Shown here: in pieces, positions 1 to 8,686 of the stretch | How the letters are laid out: each line of letters starts with the position of its first letter | How positions within the stretch are numbered: the first letter of the stretch is position 1 | Source: a bacterium | GTDB taxonomy: Bacteria; Cyanobacteriota; Vampirovibrionia; Gastranaerophilales; Gastranaerophilaceae | DNA length: 64,000 bases | NCBI GenBank assembly: GCA_017652265.1 | Contig: JAGCBH010000035.1 | Location: 26,818-90,817 of the forward strand | Direction of reading: 5' to 3' | Notes under the pieces: generated by a model | Database searches by the model: none | Seen by the model: the letters and a program-made list of their open reading frames with translations, nothing else | What the model was told of the DNA's origin: nothing | Made by a program: the position numbers and the translations under genes

Positions 1-646
1 CGAATTAAGGACTCCGCTCACAAGTATTCAAGGGTATACATCGAGACTTTTAAGGCAGGATATAGTTATAGATGAGGAAACCAGGATAAAATCACTTAAA
101 GTTATAAGGGAACAAACAGAACGTCTGAGCAGAATGATAGAGGATTTGCTTACTGTTCCGGATATTGATCATTTCAGATTAAAAACTCATGTTGATAAAG
201 TTTGGCTTCATGAAATAATTGAGGAATCTTTGTTGCTTATAAAATCAAAAGATAAGAATGAAATTGTTATAAATATGTCCGAAGATTTTCCTCAGGTGTA
301 CGCGGATAGAGGCCGATTAATTCAGGTATTTACGAATTTGCTTGAAAATGCGGTTAAATATTCCGTTCCGGATAGTGAAATTATGATAGAGGGTTTGGTT
401 CAGGATAATATTCCGCTTATTAATGTCCGCAATAAGTGCGATAAGATACCTGAAGAAAAATTGTACAAATTATTTGAAAAATTTGTCCGTCTTGACGATA
501 ATACAACCAGAACAACCCGCGGTACAGGGTTAGGTTTGTTTATTGTAAAGGCGCTTGTTGAAGCAATGAACGGTGAGATCAAAGCGTTTTCCGATGATGA
601 ATGGGGATTTACGGCTCAGATAAAATTTAAACCCGTTGAGGAATAA
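1..646 (+). CDS. Sensor histidine kinase, C-terminal part (5' end outside window)
   Basis: The reading frame is open from base 2 and the first residues read ELRTPLTSIQGY, the H-box of a HisKA dimerisation domain. The phosphoacceptor His would be the codon that base 1 completes. The HATPase_c domain follows: N-box NLLENAVKYS around residue 116 of the visible part, F-box FEKF, and a G2 box GTGLGLF near residue 174. The G1 box is poor (NKCDKIP instead of DxGxG). The stop codon TAA overlaps the ATG of tadA by one base. This is the membrane-proximal catalytic end of a two-component kinase; the sensor and partner regulator lie outside the window. Confidence 0.9.
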   Translation, partial: ELRTPLTSIQGYTSRLLRQDIVIDEETRIKSLKVIREQTERLSRMIEDLLTVPDIDHFRLKTHVDKVWLHEIIEESLLLIKSKDKNEIVINMSEDFPQVYADRGRLIQVFTNLLENAVKYSVPDSEIMIEGLVQDNIPLINVRNKCDKIPEEKLYKLFEKFVRLDDNTTRTTRGTGLGLFIVKALVEAMNGEIKAFSDDEWGFTAQIKFKPVEE

Positions 647-1080
647 TGATGAAAAGAGTTCTTGCTTTACTTAAAAATATTCCCGCAAATGAAATTCCTG
701 TAGGTGCAATAATCGTTAAAGACGGTGAAATAATAGCCAGTGCTCATAATTTGAAAGAAACTTTAAATGATGTGACGGCTCATGCAGAAATTCTTGCGAT
801 AAGAGAGGCAGAGCGCAGACTTGCAAATTGGCGGCTGGAGGGGTGTGAGTTGTATGTTAATCTTGAGCCTTGTCCTATGTGTGCAACGGCAATTATAAAC
901 AGTCGGATTTCGGCGGTTTATTTTGGTTCTTATGATACTCAATTCGGTGCTTTGGGTTCTGCCATGGATATGAGAAAAATTTATAACTCACAGTTAAAAG
1001 TTTATGGCGGTATTATGGAAAATGAGTGTGATGAAATTTTAAAAAGATATTTTGCCCGTATGAGAGGTGAAAATGCCTGA
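646..1080 (+). CDS. tadA: tRNA-specific adenosine deaminase TadA
   Basis: TadA deaminates adenosine 34 of tRNA-Arg(ACG) to inosine, using a zinc-bound water. The 144-residue protein has the cytidine-deaminase fold signature: zinc ligand and proton shuttle HAE at residues 46-48 and the PCPMC motif with Cys76 and Cys79. The N-terminus is a little shorter than in typical TadA, which is about 150-160 residues, but the NEIPVGAIIV strand is intact. Two adjacent ATGs (646 and 649) could start it; 646 overlaps the preceding stop. The end overlaps the next gene by 8 bases, so the three genes are probably cotranscribed. Confidence 0.93.
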   Translation: MMKRVLALLKNIPANEIPVGAIIVKDGEIIASAHNLKETLNDVTAHAEILAIREAERRLANWRLEGCELYVNLEPCPMCATAIINSRISAVYFGSYDTQFGALGSAMDMRKIYNSQLKVYGGIMENECDEILKRYFARMRGENA

Positions 1081-1810
1081 TATAAAAGAATTGCTTGATG
1101 ATTTGGCGCAGAAATACGAAACAGAAGATTTTATAAAAGATGATCCGATACAGTTTCCGCACAAGTACAAAAGACGTGAAGATATTGAAATTGCCGCATT
1201 TTTGGCATCATTGTTTGCATACGGAAAGCGGGAAGTTTTTATACGAAAATTAGATATTTTGTTTTCTTATATGGGGAAAAGTCCGTATGATTACATTTCG
1301 AAAGGTGCTTTTGACCTGAATGGCCTGAATTACAGATTTTTTAAAACGGCGGATATCGATGCGTTTTTAAAAGTTTTGCACATTCTTTATACTAATGACG
1401 GCGGACTTTCCGCTCTTTTTGAAAAAGGTTATAAATCGGGCAGTTTAATGCAATATGTTTGCGACTATTTTTATTCTCACGCTCCGAAAACTGCAGGTGG
1501 CGGCTTTTATTTCGGGATTCCTAATCCTGCTAACGGCGGTGCTATGAAAAGGATGTGGATGTTTTTAAGGTGGATGGTAAGAAAACCGCCCGTTGATCTT
1601 GGAATTTGGAATTTTATTCCGGCATCTGAACTTAAAATTCCTGTTGATACGCACGTTGCAAGAATCTCAAGAGAACTTGGACTTTTGAAACGAAACTCAA
1701 ATGACAATAGAGCGGTTGAGGAACTCAGCGAAGTATTGTCGGAGTTTTCTCCCAATGACCCTGTTAAATATGACTTTGCACTGTTTGGGTACGGCGTGAA
1801 TAATAAGTAG
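1073..1810 (+). CDS. TIGR02757 / DUF2400 family protein
   Basis: This 245-residue protein matches the DUF2400 (TIGR02757) family. It has the N-terminal FPHKYKRREDIEIAAFLASL stretch, the central PVDTHVAR motif near residue 192 and the closing YDFALFGYGV. The DTHVxR segment resembles the HhH-GPD core of endonuclease III-type glycosylases, so a nucleic-acid role is plausible, but no catalytic Lys/Asp pair is assigned here. An upstream in-frame GTG exists at 1067. ATG 1073 is preferred because GAGAGGTGAA lies just upstream and the start overlaps the tadA stop. The biochemical function of the family is not established. Confidence 0.85.
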   Translation: MPDIKELLDDLAQKYETEDFIKDDPIQFPHKYKRREDIEIAAFLASLFAYGKREVFIRKLDILFSYMGKSPYDYISKGAFDLNGLNYRFFKTADIDAFLKVLHILYTNDGGLSALFEKGYKSGSLMQYVCDYFYSHAPKTAGGGFYFGIPNPANGGAMKRMWMFLRWMVRKPPVDLGIWNFIPASELKIPVDTHVARISRELGLLKRNSNDNRAVEELSEVLSEFSPNDPVKYDFALFGYGVNNK

Positions 1811-1889
1811 CCTTTTTAGTTGATTTTTGGCTTTTTCTGTTGCATTTATGCCTTTTACTTCTATAATTAATAATGAAAAGGAAATTTTA

Positions 1890-3236
1890 ATGTTTGATAT
1901 TGGTGAAATAGTTGTTAATTGGATTATAATAGCGATTTTGTTATTGTTGAACGGATATTTTGTGGCAGCCGAATTTGCTTATGTCCGTATAAGAAAAACA
2001 AGAATTGAAGAATTGACGGAACAAGGCAATTTTGATGCTAAATTAGCGCTGGAAACCTTGAAAGATATGGATGAATTTATTGCAGCCGTTCAGGTTGGCG
2101 TAACTGTTGCAAGTATCGGAATAGGTTGGGTTGGCGAACTTACGATAGCCAAAATGCTCGCTCCTGTTCTTACATTTTTACCGCAGGGCGTTCAGACAGT
2201 TGCAACGCACACTATTTCTGTTGTTTTGGCATTTTTAATGATAACATTTTTACACGTTTTAATCGGTGAACAAGTGCCAAAATGTATTGCGCTTCAGTAT
2301 CCTGAAAAAGTGTCACTTCAAACGGCAAAATCAATGAGATTTGTGATTTGGTTGTGCAAGCCGTTTGTTTGGCTTTTGACAAAGACAGGTGCGGTTATAT
2401 TGAAACTGTTTAAAATTGAACATGTAACCGGAACCCGTCTTGCTCATTCAATTGACGAAATTGATATGCTTATAAACGCAAGTTATGATGGTGGTATGTT
2501 AAATGAAACCGAAAAAGATATGCTTCATAATGTTGTTAAATTCTCTGATTTGAACGCAAAAGAAGTTATGATACCGCGAACGGATATGGCTTGTGTTACA
2601 ACGGAAATGACGTTAGATGAGATTAATCAGTTTGCGGCAGAAAACCAATACACAAGATATCCGATTTACGAAGAGGACATTGACCATATTATTGGTTTTA
2701 TTCATGTAAAAGATTTGTATGAATGCTCTTTAAAAGATGAAGAAACGGATTTGAAATCGCTGATTCGCCCGATTTTAATGGTGCCTGAAACAATTACGAT
2801 GGATAAACTTGTACTTGAATTTAAGGAACGCAAAGCTCAGATTGCCATCGTTGTTGATGAATTTGGGGGAACATCAGGTCTTATAACCTTGGAAGATTTG
2901 CTTGAAGAAATTTTCGGTGATGTTCAGGATGAGTTTGACGAAGAAGAAGAATTTGAAATTAAAAAAGTCGGCGAAGATACGTATTTGGTTGATGCAATGA
3001 TGCGGCTAGACGACTTTTGTGAATTTTTTGAGATAGAAGAAAAAGACGTTGATGATGAAGATATAGATACAGTAGCAGGTCTTGTTGTTAAGCTTTTAGG
3101 TCGTCTTGCAAATGAGAACGATAAAGTCAACTTTCAAAACCTTTTGTTTATTGTAAAAGAAACCGATGGCGCAAGGATTTCGATGCTTGTTGTGAAAAAG
3201 CTCCCTGTTGCAGTTGAAACCGAAAAACAAGATTAA
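1890..3236 (+). CDS. Hemolysin-family / CorC-type CNNM-CBS membrane protein
   Basis: The order of domains is that of the CNNM/CorC (UPF0053) family. An N-terminal DUF21 domain has about three membrane segments, starting at NWIIIAILLLLNGYFVAAEF. A pair of CBS domains follows (EVMIPRTDM and the IVVDEFGGTSGLITLEDLLEE region), then a C-terminal CorC_HlyC domain. Family members are linked to Mg2+/Co2+ export or resistance. The start is ATG 1890, preceded by AAAAGGAAA. The longer reading from TTG 1827 adds 21 residues without a ribosome site and is rejected. The protein is 448 residues, a usual length for the family. A hairpin with a T-run follows at 3294. Confidence 0.9.
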   Translation: MFDIGEIVVNWIIIAILLLLNGYFVAAEFAYVRIRKTRIEELTEQGNFDAKLALETLKDMDEFIAAVQVGVTVASIGIGWVGELTIAKMLAPVLTFLPQGVQTVATHTISVVLAFLMITFLHVLIGEQVPKCIALQYPEKVSLQTAKSMRFVIWLCKPFVWLLTKTGAVILKLFKIEHVTGTRLAHSIDEIDMLINASYDGGMLNETEKDMLHNVVKFSDLNAKEVMIPRTDMACVTTEMTLDEINQFAAENQYTRYPIYEEDIDHIIGFIHVKDLYECSLKDEETDLKSLIRPILMVPETITMDKLVLEFKERKAQIAIVVDEFGGTSGLITLEDLLEEIFGDVQDEFDEEEEFEIKKVGEDTYLVDAMMRLDDFCEFFEIEEKDVDDEDIDTVAGLVVKLLGRLANENDKVNFQNLLFIVKETDGARISMLVVKKLPVAVETEKQD

Positions 3237-3293
3237 GCGTTATTGTAAAGAAATGTAAAAACGAATTTAAAATAGCCTGTAATGTGTATCGTT

Positions 3294-3321
3294 ATTGGTT
3301 GTATACCAATTTTTGTTTTTT
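3294..3321 (+). terminator. Intrinsic terminator after the CorC-type gene
   Basis: A 6-bp stem (ATTGGT / ACCAAT) with a 5-nt loop is followed by TTTTTGTTTTTT. It lies 58 bases after the stop of the CBS-domain gene and before the next gene's ribosome site. Confidence 0.6.
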
Positions 3322-3402
3322 AACACAGACAATTATATCTTTTTTAAATACTTTATAGATACATAAGAGTTTTTATTGTACTAAAAAAGAAAGGATGTAA
3401 TT

Positions 3403-3933
3403 ATGAGTGGCGAATTTGATATTCATAGTCTGGAATTTTATAAAATAATGGCACAAGCAAAAGCCGACTTGGATAAAAACGGAGATGTGGATACGGATGA
3501 AGAACAAAGTATTTTTAATGATTATATGGCACGTTTTGAAAGGGATGGTCAGGCCGGAATAACCAATGAAGATGTGTTCATTTACCGCGGAGAAGTTACA
3601 AATACTGATGAGGATAGAGCTAAAGAGCAGCGACTGATGGAATTAAATGAACATTATGATAAGTTATCTATACAGGATAGAATTGAATGTGTAAATTTGA
3701 AGCGTTGGTATATAGACAAAGTAAATAATATGGATGATTTCCGTTCAGATGCATGGAATGCAATAGAATATTTGTATGAGCTTGCAGAAAAGCGTGAACA
3801 AGAACATCAAGCGTTAACAGGCAATGAAAATGCAGTTGATTTATATAGTGTAGATAAAAAATATCAAGCATCACTTTTTATTGAATCTTATAACAAATAT
3901 TATCCTCCTAAGGATTCTACTGAAGCTGAGTAA
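3403..3933 (+). CDS. Hypothetical acidic protein with an EF-hand loop
   Basis: No family is recognised over the whole length (176 residues). Residues 22-33 (DLDKNGDVDTDE) match the canonical EF-hand calcium loop at positions 1, 3, 5, 6, 8 and 12. A second, degenerate loop-like stretch (ERDGQAGITNED) lies about 30 residues later. There is no signal peptide or membrane segment. The rest is helical and rich in Glu, Asp, Lys and Tyr. The start ATG has AAAGGATG about 6 bases upstream. It is a single-gene unit between two hairpins. Calcium binding is inferred from the motif only. Confidence 0.75.
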   Translation: MSGEFDIHSLEFYKIMAQAKADLDKNGDVDTDEEQSIFNDYMARFERDGQAGITNEDVFIYRGEVTNTDEDRAKEQRLMELNEHYDKLSIQDRIECVNLKRWYIDKVNNMDDFRSDAWNAIEYLYELAEKREQEHQALTGNENAVDLYSVDKKYQASLFIESYNKYYPPKDSTEAE

Positions 3934-3974
3934 TTATTATTTTTGAAATATTTTATATACATATAGATATGTAG

Positions 3975-4000
3975 GGTGCGTCGTTTGACGCACCTTATTT
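3975..4000 (+). terminator. Hairpin terminator after the EF-hand gene
   Basis: A perfect 8-bp stem GGTGCGTC / GACGCACC with loop GTTT is followed by TTATTT. The T-run is short, so termination may be partial. It sits 42 bases after the stop. Confidence 0.6.
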
Positions 4001-4088
4001 GTGCACATTGGTATTTTAACTGTTAATAAATAATTAATTTTCTCATATTTCATAGTTTTTTGTATTATATTATTTTTAGGAGATACTT

Positions 4089-5129
4089 ATGCAATACAAA
4101 GATTACTATGAGATTTTGGGTGTAAAGCGTGAAGCAACGGATGCTGAAATTAAGTCAGCATACCGTAAACTGGCGCGCAAATATCATCCTGATGTTAATA
4201 AAACAAAAGAAGCTGAGGCTAAATTTAAAGATATAAATGAAGCCTATGAGGTACTTTCCGACAAACAAAAACGCTCCCGTTACGACAGTTTGGGTTCAAA
4301 CTGGCAGGGCGGTGCCGAATATACTCCGCCTCCGGGGTTTGAAAACTTTGGTTTTGGCGGATTTCAAAACGGCGGATTTCAGCAGTTTGAATTCGGTTCA
4401 GGCGAAATGGGCGGATTTTCCGACTTTTTCAGTTCATTATTCGGCGATATGATGGCGCAGGGTGGCGGATATACTCAGGGACAGCAGTTCGGCGGGTTTG
4501 ATTTTTCCGAACGCCCAAAGAGACGTACTTCTCGTCGTACCGCAATGGAAAATGCGCCGGATTTGGATATTACAAAAAATCTGAATATAACGGTAAATGA
4601 TCTGATGTCAGGCAAAACAATCCCTGTTACATATACAGAGATGTCAAAATGTACTCAATGTAACGGCGGCGGTTATTGTCCGACTTGCGGCGGAACAGGG
4701 TATATTTCAACTCCTAGAACGATTAAAGTAAAACTTCCCAAAAATGCTATGCCGGGACAAAAAATCAGGGTTAAAGGCGAAGGGAAAGCGGATGCGTACG
4801 GCCATAAAGGCGATTTGTATCTGATAATTGCAATTAAGGATTCGGAATATGAAGCTGACGGAACGGATTTGGTTAAATACGTTGAAATTACGCCAGCTCA
4901 GGCGGTTTTGGGTACAAAAAAAGAAATATCAACTCCGCATGGAAAAATTACGATTACAATTCCGGAAAAAACATCGAGCGGTCAGACTTTGCGGCTTAAA
5001 AAGCTAGGCTTGCCAGATAAAAATAATGGTTTTGGCAATTTAAACGTAAAAATAAAAATTGTAATACCGAAAAATCTGACGAATGAGCAAATTGATTTGT
5101 ATAAAAAACTTGCTCAACTTGACGGATAA
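4089..5129 (+). CDS. DnaJ/CbpA-like J-domain co-chaperone with a reduced zinc centre
   Basis: Residues 1-65 form a J domain with HPD at 33-35. A Gly/Phe-rich linker runs over residues 75-140, and two C-terminal beta-sandwich substrate-binding domains follow. DnaJ has four CxxCxGxG motifs and binds two zinc ions. Here only two CxxC pairs are present, Cys188/Cys191 and Cys197/Cys200, separated by five residues. This is intermediate between DnaJ (four motifs) and CbpA (none). The protein is expected to stimulate a DnaK ATPase. AGGAGA lies just upstream of the ATG. It converges with the YjbR-like gene, two bases separating the two ORF ends. Confidence 0.88.
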   Translation: MQYKDYYEILGVKREATDAEIKSAYRKLARKYHPDVNKTKEAEAKFKDINEAYEVLSDKQKRSRYDSLGSNWQGGAEYTPPPGFENFGFGGFQNGGFQQFEFGSGEMGGFSDFFSSLFGDMMAQGGGYTQGQQFGGFDFSERPKRRTSRRTAMENAPDLDITKNLNITVNDLMSGKTIPVTYTEMSKCTQCNGGGYCPTCGGTGYISTPRTIKVKLPKNAMPGQKIRVKGEGKADAYGHKGDLYLIIAIKDSEYEADGTDLVKYVEITPAQAVLGTKKEISTPHGKITITIPEKTSSGQTLRLKKLGLPDKNNGFGNLNVKIKIVIPKNLTNEQIDLYKKLAQLDG

Positions 5130-5131
5130 CC

Positions 5132-5794
5132 TTATTTTTGCGAAAACTCATAACTTTCGGAAACATATTCCATAATGAGTCTGTCGGAGACTTTTTCGTC
5201 AAGCGTAATTGAAATCCAATATTTTTTATTCATGTGGTATGCAGGGTAAATTCCTTTGCTTTTGCATAATTCCGGGATTTTTTTGTGGTCAATTTTCAGG
5301 TTTATAACTTCAATAAAACCGCTCAGTTTCGGGTTTAAATTTTTATAATCCGTATCCAAAATGCCCGCATACCATTTTTTGCTTGCAGGATTTCTGAAAA
5401 TACCGCAGTCCGAATATTTTGGCCATAAAAATTCAGGTTTGTCGCCGTAGATTTCCGTGATTAAAGAAGAAATTCTGTTTGTCTGCGGCAGAATGAAATC
5501 ATTTTTTATAAAGCACTTATCTCTTATCTCAAGTAGTATTTCCTCATAAGCGGATTTGATTTCCTGAGCGAATCCGCCTGCTTTGCTTTCAACATTCAAA
5601 AGCAGATACTCATCTTTTGTTTCGTTGTCATAGACTTTTGATGTCATACCGCCGTCAGAATCTATGACTATTATTGCTTTAAAAGCATTTTCATAAAAAT
5701 CCTTTTCCAGATAATACAAATTCTTATCCTGAGAAAACCCATAATTTTTAAGTTTGTTTATATCAACAGAATAGCCTTTAAATAAATTTTTCAT
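5132..5794 (-). CDS. MmcQ/YjbR (DUF419) family protein
   Basis: The C-terminal half carries the MmcQ/YjbR fold signature: WPKYSDCGIFRN followed by KWYAGIL, then the conserved EVINLKID and YHMNKKYWISITLDE blocks. Such proteins have a CyaY-like or double-wing DNA-binding-like fold with no settled function. The N-terminal 100 residues are an extra domain that I do not recognise. The longest reading begins at TTG 5833 inside rmlA. ATG 5794, 10 bases after the rmlA stop, is preferred, although its ribosome site is weak. It is probably cotranscribed with rmlA, perhaps only by proximity. Confidence 0.75.
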   Translation of the reverse strand: MKNLFKGYSVDINKLKNYGFSQDKNLYYLEKDFYENAFKAIIVIDSDGGMTSKVYDNETKDEYLLLNVESKAGGFAQEIKSAYEEILLEIRDKCFIKNDFILPQTNRISSLITEIYGDKPEFLWPKYSDCGIFRNPASKKWYAGILDTDYKNLNPKLSGFIEVINLKIDHKKIPELCKSKGIYPAYHMNKKYWISITLDEKVSDRLIMEYVSESYEFSQK

Positions 5795-5804
5795 AACTTT
5801 AATA

Positions 5805-6686
5805 TCATATCCGGCTGCAGATTTGTTTTTCAAGGGCCTTTCTTACATAATTGCAATAATCATTGTTATACTTTTCAATAGATTTTAGAATTTCACTGTC
5901 GTCAATGAAACCTTCTTTGCAGGCGATTTCTTCAACGCAGGCAAGTTTCTTACCGGTTTTCTGCTCAATTTCATGAACAAATTTACTTGCTTCAAGCATT
6001 GATTCATGTGTGCCTGTATCCAGCCAAACGTATGATTTATCAAGAATTTGCATATCCAAAAGTCCTTTTGCAAGATAAATTTTGTTCAAATCAGTGATTT
6101 CAAGTTCTCCTCTTGCTGACGGTGTGAGATTTTTTGCAAAATCACATACCCGATTATCATAAAAATATAACCCTGTAACCGCATAATTTGATTTTGGATG
6201 AGCAGGTTTTTCTTCCAGTGAGATTACTCTGTTATTGTCGTCAATTTCAGCAACCCCAAAGCGTTCAGGATCATCAACGGGGTAACCGAAAACGGTAGCA
6301 CCTCGATTAGATTTTTTGGCATTTTTTAAAACTTGTGATAAATTTTTACCATAAAAAATGTTGTCGCCCAAAATAAGAACAACATCATCGCCGTTTATAA
6401 AATCTTCCGCAATAATGAAAGCATCGGCGATACCTCTTTGAACATATTGGATTTTGTATTGAATATTCATTCCCAGGCGTTTGCCGTCACCCAAAACTCT
6501 TTTAAAGTTTTCGTAATCGGCTTCGTTTGTAATGACAAGAATATCCTTAATATCCGCCATCATCAAAGTTGCAAGCGGATAATAAATCATCGGTTTATCA
6601 TAAATCGGGAGCAAAATCTTTGATATAGATAACGATGACGGGTAAAGTCTTGTCCCTGCGCCTCCTGCGAGAATAATTCCTTTCAT
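5805..6686 (-). CDS. rmlA: Glucose-1-phosphate thymidylyltransferase RmlA
   Basis: RmlA makes dTDP-glucose from dTTP and glucose-1-phosphate, the first step of dTDP-sugar (for example rhamnose) synthesis for surface polysaccharide. The N-terminus MKGIILAGGAGTRLYPSS is the nucleotidyltransferase P-loop signature. KILLPIYDKPMIYYP and the LGDNIFYG motif with metal-binding Asp are intact. The WLDTGTHESMLEAS block near residue 222 is typical. The length (293 residues) is normal. GAGGAA precedes the ATG. No rmlB, C or D is in the window. It is useful context for the LPS genes at 40-43 kb. Confidence 0.93.
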   Translation of the reverse strand: MKGIILAGGAGTRLYPSSLSISKILLPIYDKPMIYYPLATLMMADIKDILVITNEADYENFKRVLGDGKRLGMNIQYKIQYVQRGIADAFIIAEDFINGDDVVLILGDNIFYGKNLSQVLKNAKKSNRGATVFGYPVDDPERFGVAEIDDNNRVISLEEKPAHPKSNYAVTGLYFYDNRVCDFAKNLTPSARGELEITDLNKIYLAKGLLDMQILDKSYVWLDTGTHESMLEASKFVHEIEQKTGKKLACVEEIACKEGFIDDSEILKSIEKYNNDYCNYVRKALEKQICSRI

Positions 6687-6784
6687 ACTTGTTCCTCATT
6701 TTCTGCGAATAGTCTAGCATATTGATAATTGAGTGTCAATTTTGAAGGCGGGTCAGGGATGCAATGTATCGTTTTTGTTACAAA

Positions 6785-6813
6785 TTGTAAATATTTTTCA
6801 AATATGGTACATT
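6785..6813 (+). promoter_or_regulatory. Promoter of the Ycf45-like gene with overlapping palindrome
   Basis: TTGTAA (6785-6790), 17 bp and TACATT (6808-6813) form a sigma70-type promoter. The palindrome TTACAAATTGTAA (6778-6790) covers the -35 box and could be an operator. The predicted start of transcription is about 6820. Confidence 0.6.
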
Positions 6814-6819
6814 TAAACG

Positions 6820-6849
6820 ATGAAAGCGGTCAAAAAAGTGGCATATTAA
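6820..6849 (+). CDS. Candidate leaderless nine-codon mini-ORF in the Ycf45 leader
   Basis: ATG 6820 lies exactly 6 nt after the -10 box, the same geometry as the leaderless genes elsewhere in the window. It encodes MKAVKKVAY and stops at TAA 6847. The Ycf45-like start follows 68 bases later. A second short frame (TTG 6869 to TGA 6889, six codons) is well spaced after AGGAG 6854-6858. Whether either is translated, or whether the ATG is just a favoured transcription start, is unknown. Confidence 0.35.
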   Translation: MKAVKKVAY

Positions 6850-6917
6850 TATTAGGAGATTTAGCAACTTGATATTTGAATTTGCCTGAGGATATTAGTT
6901 ATACAGAAAGGCGCAAT

Positions 6918-8543
6918 ATGCAGAACAATCTTCAATTTCAAAACGACATAGAAAAACTGATTGAAATTCTGCCTCCGAAAATAAAAAACACTTTGGATAC
7001 AGAAAAGATGGCAGACGTGATTGAAATTGTGCTTGATTTGGGAAGAACTCCCGAAATACGCCATTCTGACGGAGTTATTGAATATTTACCCGCTGATATT
7101 GTAAATGAAGAAGATATCAAATACATAACAGACAAAGTTCAGGAATTCACCTCAGACAATCGTTCAGGAATCCCCGGTACTCTCCACAGAATCAGCGCCA
7201 TCCGAAACCGTCAGGGTAAAATAATAGGACTTACTTGCCGTATAGGACGTGTCGTCACAGGAACAATAGCCTGCATAAAAGATATATGTATGCAAAACAA
7301 AAGTATATTGTTCTTAGGCCCTCCGGGAGTCGGAAAAACAACAAAACTGCGTGAGTTGTCAAGACTTGTTGCTGATGATCTTAAAAAGCGTGTCATAGTT
7401 GTTGATACATCAAACGAAATTGCAGGCGACGGTGACACTCCGCATCCCGCAGTCGGGCATGCAAGAAGAATGCAGGTTCGCCAGCCTGAATTCCAAAAAG
7501 ACATAATGATTGAGGCGGTTGAAAATCACACACCGGAAGTTATCGTAGTCGATGAAATTGGTACGGAAGCCGAAGCGCAGGCTGCCAGAACCATTGCGGA
7601 ACGTGGTGTCATCTTGATTGCAACCGCCCATGGTAATACTTTAGAAAATTTAATTAAGAACCCGACATTATCGGATTTGGTCGGCGGGATTCAGTCAGTT
7701 ACTTTGGGTGATGATGAAGCCCGCCGACGTGCATGTCAAAAAACGGTTTTAGAGAGAGAAAAACAGCCGACTTTTGATATTGTTATTGAAATTTTAGACA
7801 GAAATACTCTTGCAGTTTATAAAAATACGGCGGAGGCTGTTGATTATATTCTGAGAGGCTGGCCTATAAAGCCTGAAATAAGAAAAATTGATAAAACCTA
7901 TGATGAAGAGGAGACTGAGCCCAAGCAGGAAAATAATTCCATAATAGAAGAAATTAATAAACTTGAGCAAAAAATCCCCCCTATGCATCAGGAGCCCTCA
8001 GATAGTTTAAAATTCGGGTTTTCCAGGCAAAAATATGTAGAAGAAGTCAAAAATATAAAAAGAATTTATCTTTATGCGGTTTCCAGAAGTATCGTTGAAA
8101 AGGTTATTGAGCGTCTTAATCTTAATATTGAACTTACGCGCAACATAGAAGAAGCTGATATTGTTATTGCGCACAAAAACTTTGCCAAAGGCGGTGCAAA
8201 AATTTTGAGTCTTGCAAATGATTACAGGATAAGAATTTTCTACATAAAAACAAATTCTATGCCGCAAATTCAAAAAGTTCTTAAAGAAGCACTTGATATA
8301 ACGGAAAGCGCGCAGACGATTACAGGGTATTATGATGAAGTTGAAATAGCGCTGGAAGAAGCTAAAAATGCCATAAATAAAATACTTGAAGGTGCTAAAA
8401 ATATTGAATTAAAACCTCAAAATCAGCAAATCAGAAAACTTCAGCATGAACTTGTCGAACAGTATAATTTGACTGGCAAAAGTGTTGGTGAGGGAACGGA
8501 ACGTAGATTACGTATCGTCGGTGGCGAAGATTTTAAAGAATAG
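6918..8543 (+). CDS. Ycf45/SpoIIIAA-like AAA ATPase with R3H domain
   Basis: This protein has the architecture of cyanobacterial and plastid Ycf45. It contains a SpoIIIAA-like/RecA-fold ATPase with Walker A GPPGVGKTT near residues 134-142 and Walker B EVIVVDEIG near 207-215. An acidic linker follows, then a middle domain and a C-terminal R3H nucleic-acid binding motif with Arg506 and His510 (RKLQH). Its cellular role is not settled; an RNA- or DNA-dependent ATPase is inferred. ATG 6918 with AAAGG upstream is preferred over TTG 6876, giving 541 residues. Its presence supports a cyanobacterial-lineage host. Confidence 0.88.
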   Translation: MQNNLQFQNDIEKLIEILPPKIKNTLDTEKMADVIEIVLDLGRTPEIRHSDGVIEYLPADIVNEEDIKYITDKVQEFTSDNRSGIPGTLHRISAIRNRQGKIIGLTCRIGRVVTGTIACIKDICMQNKSILFLGPPGVGKTTKLRELSRLVADDLKKRVIVVDTSNEIAGDGDTPHPAVGHARRMQVRQPEFQKDIMIEAVENHTPEVIVVDEIGTEAEAQAARTIAERGVILIATAHGNTLENLIKNPTLSDLVGGIQSVTLGDDEARRRACQKTVLEREKQPTFDIVIEILDRNTLAVYKNTAEAVDYILRGWPIKPEIRKIDKTYDEEETEPKQENNSIIEEINKLEQKIPPMHQEPSDSLKFGFSRQKYVEEVKNIKRIYLYAVSRSIVEKVIERLNLNIELTRNIEEADIVIAHKNFAKGGAKILSLANDYRIRIFYIKTNSMPQIQKVLKEALDITESAQTITGYYDEVEIALEEAKNAINKILEGAKNIELKPQNQQIRKLQHELVEQYNLTGKSVGEGTERRLRIVGGEDFKE

Positions 8544-8583
8544 CTGATTTTGATTAAGTATTGTAAATACTATATTATTTGAT

Positions 8584-8603
8584 TTTCAGAAATATTTCTG
8601 AAA
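8584..8603. repeat. 20-bp perfect palindrome downstream of the Ycf45-like gene
   Basis: TTTCAGAAATATTTCTGAAA is a perfect inverted repeat located 41 bases after the stop and about 80 bases before the next gene. It has no T-run, so it is a poor terminator. It could be a regulator site for the downstream gene or an RNA 3' end stem. Confidence 0.5.
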
Positions 8604-8686
8604 TATGCAGTTATATTTGGCAATTTTTAGTTACTTTTTGTTTTTATATATAGGTAAGGAAAATATGAAAATGAAAGGTGGATTGT

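Noticed and set aside
5795..5833. Start of the YjbR/MmcQ gene at TTG 5833 within rmlA
   Set aside because: A TTG inside the last codons of rmlA with no better ribosome site; ATG 5794 just after the rmlA stop is a simpler start.
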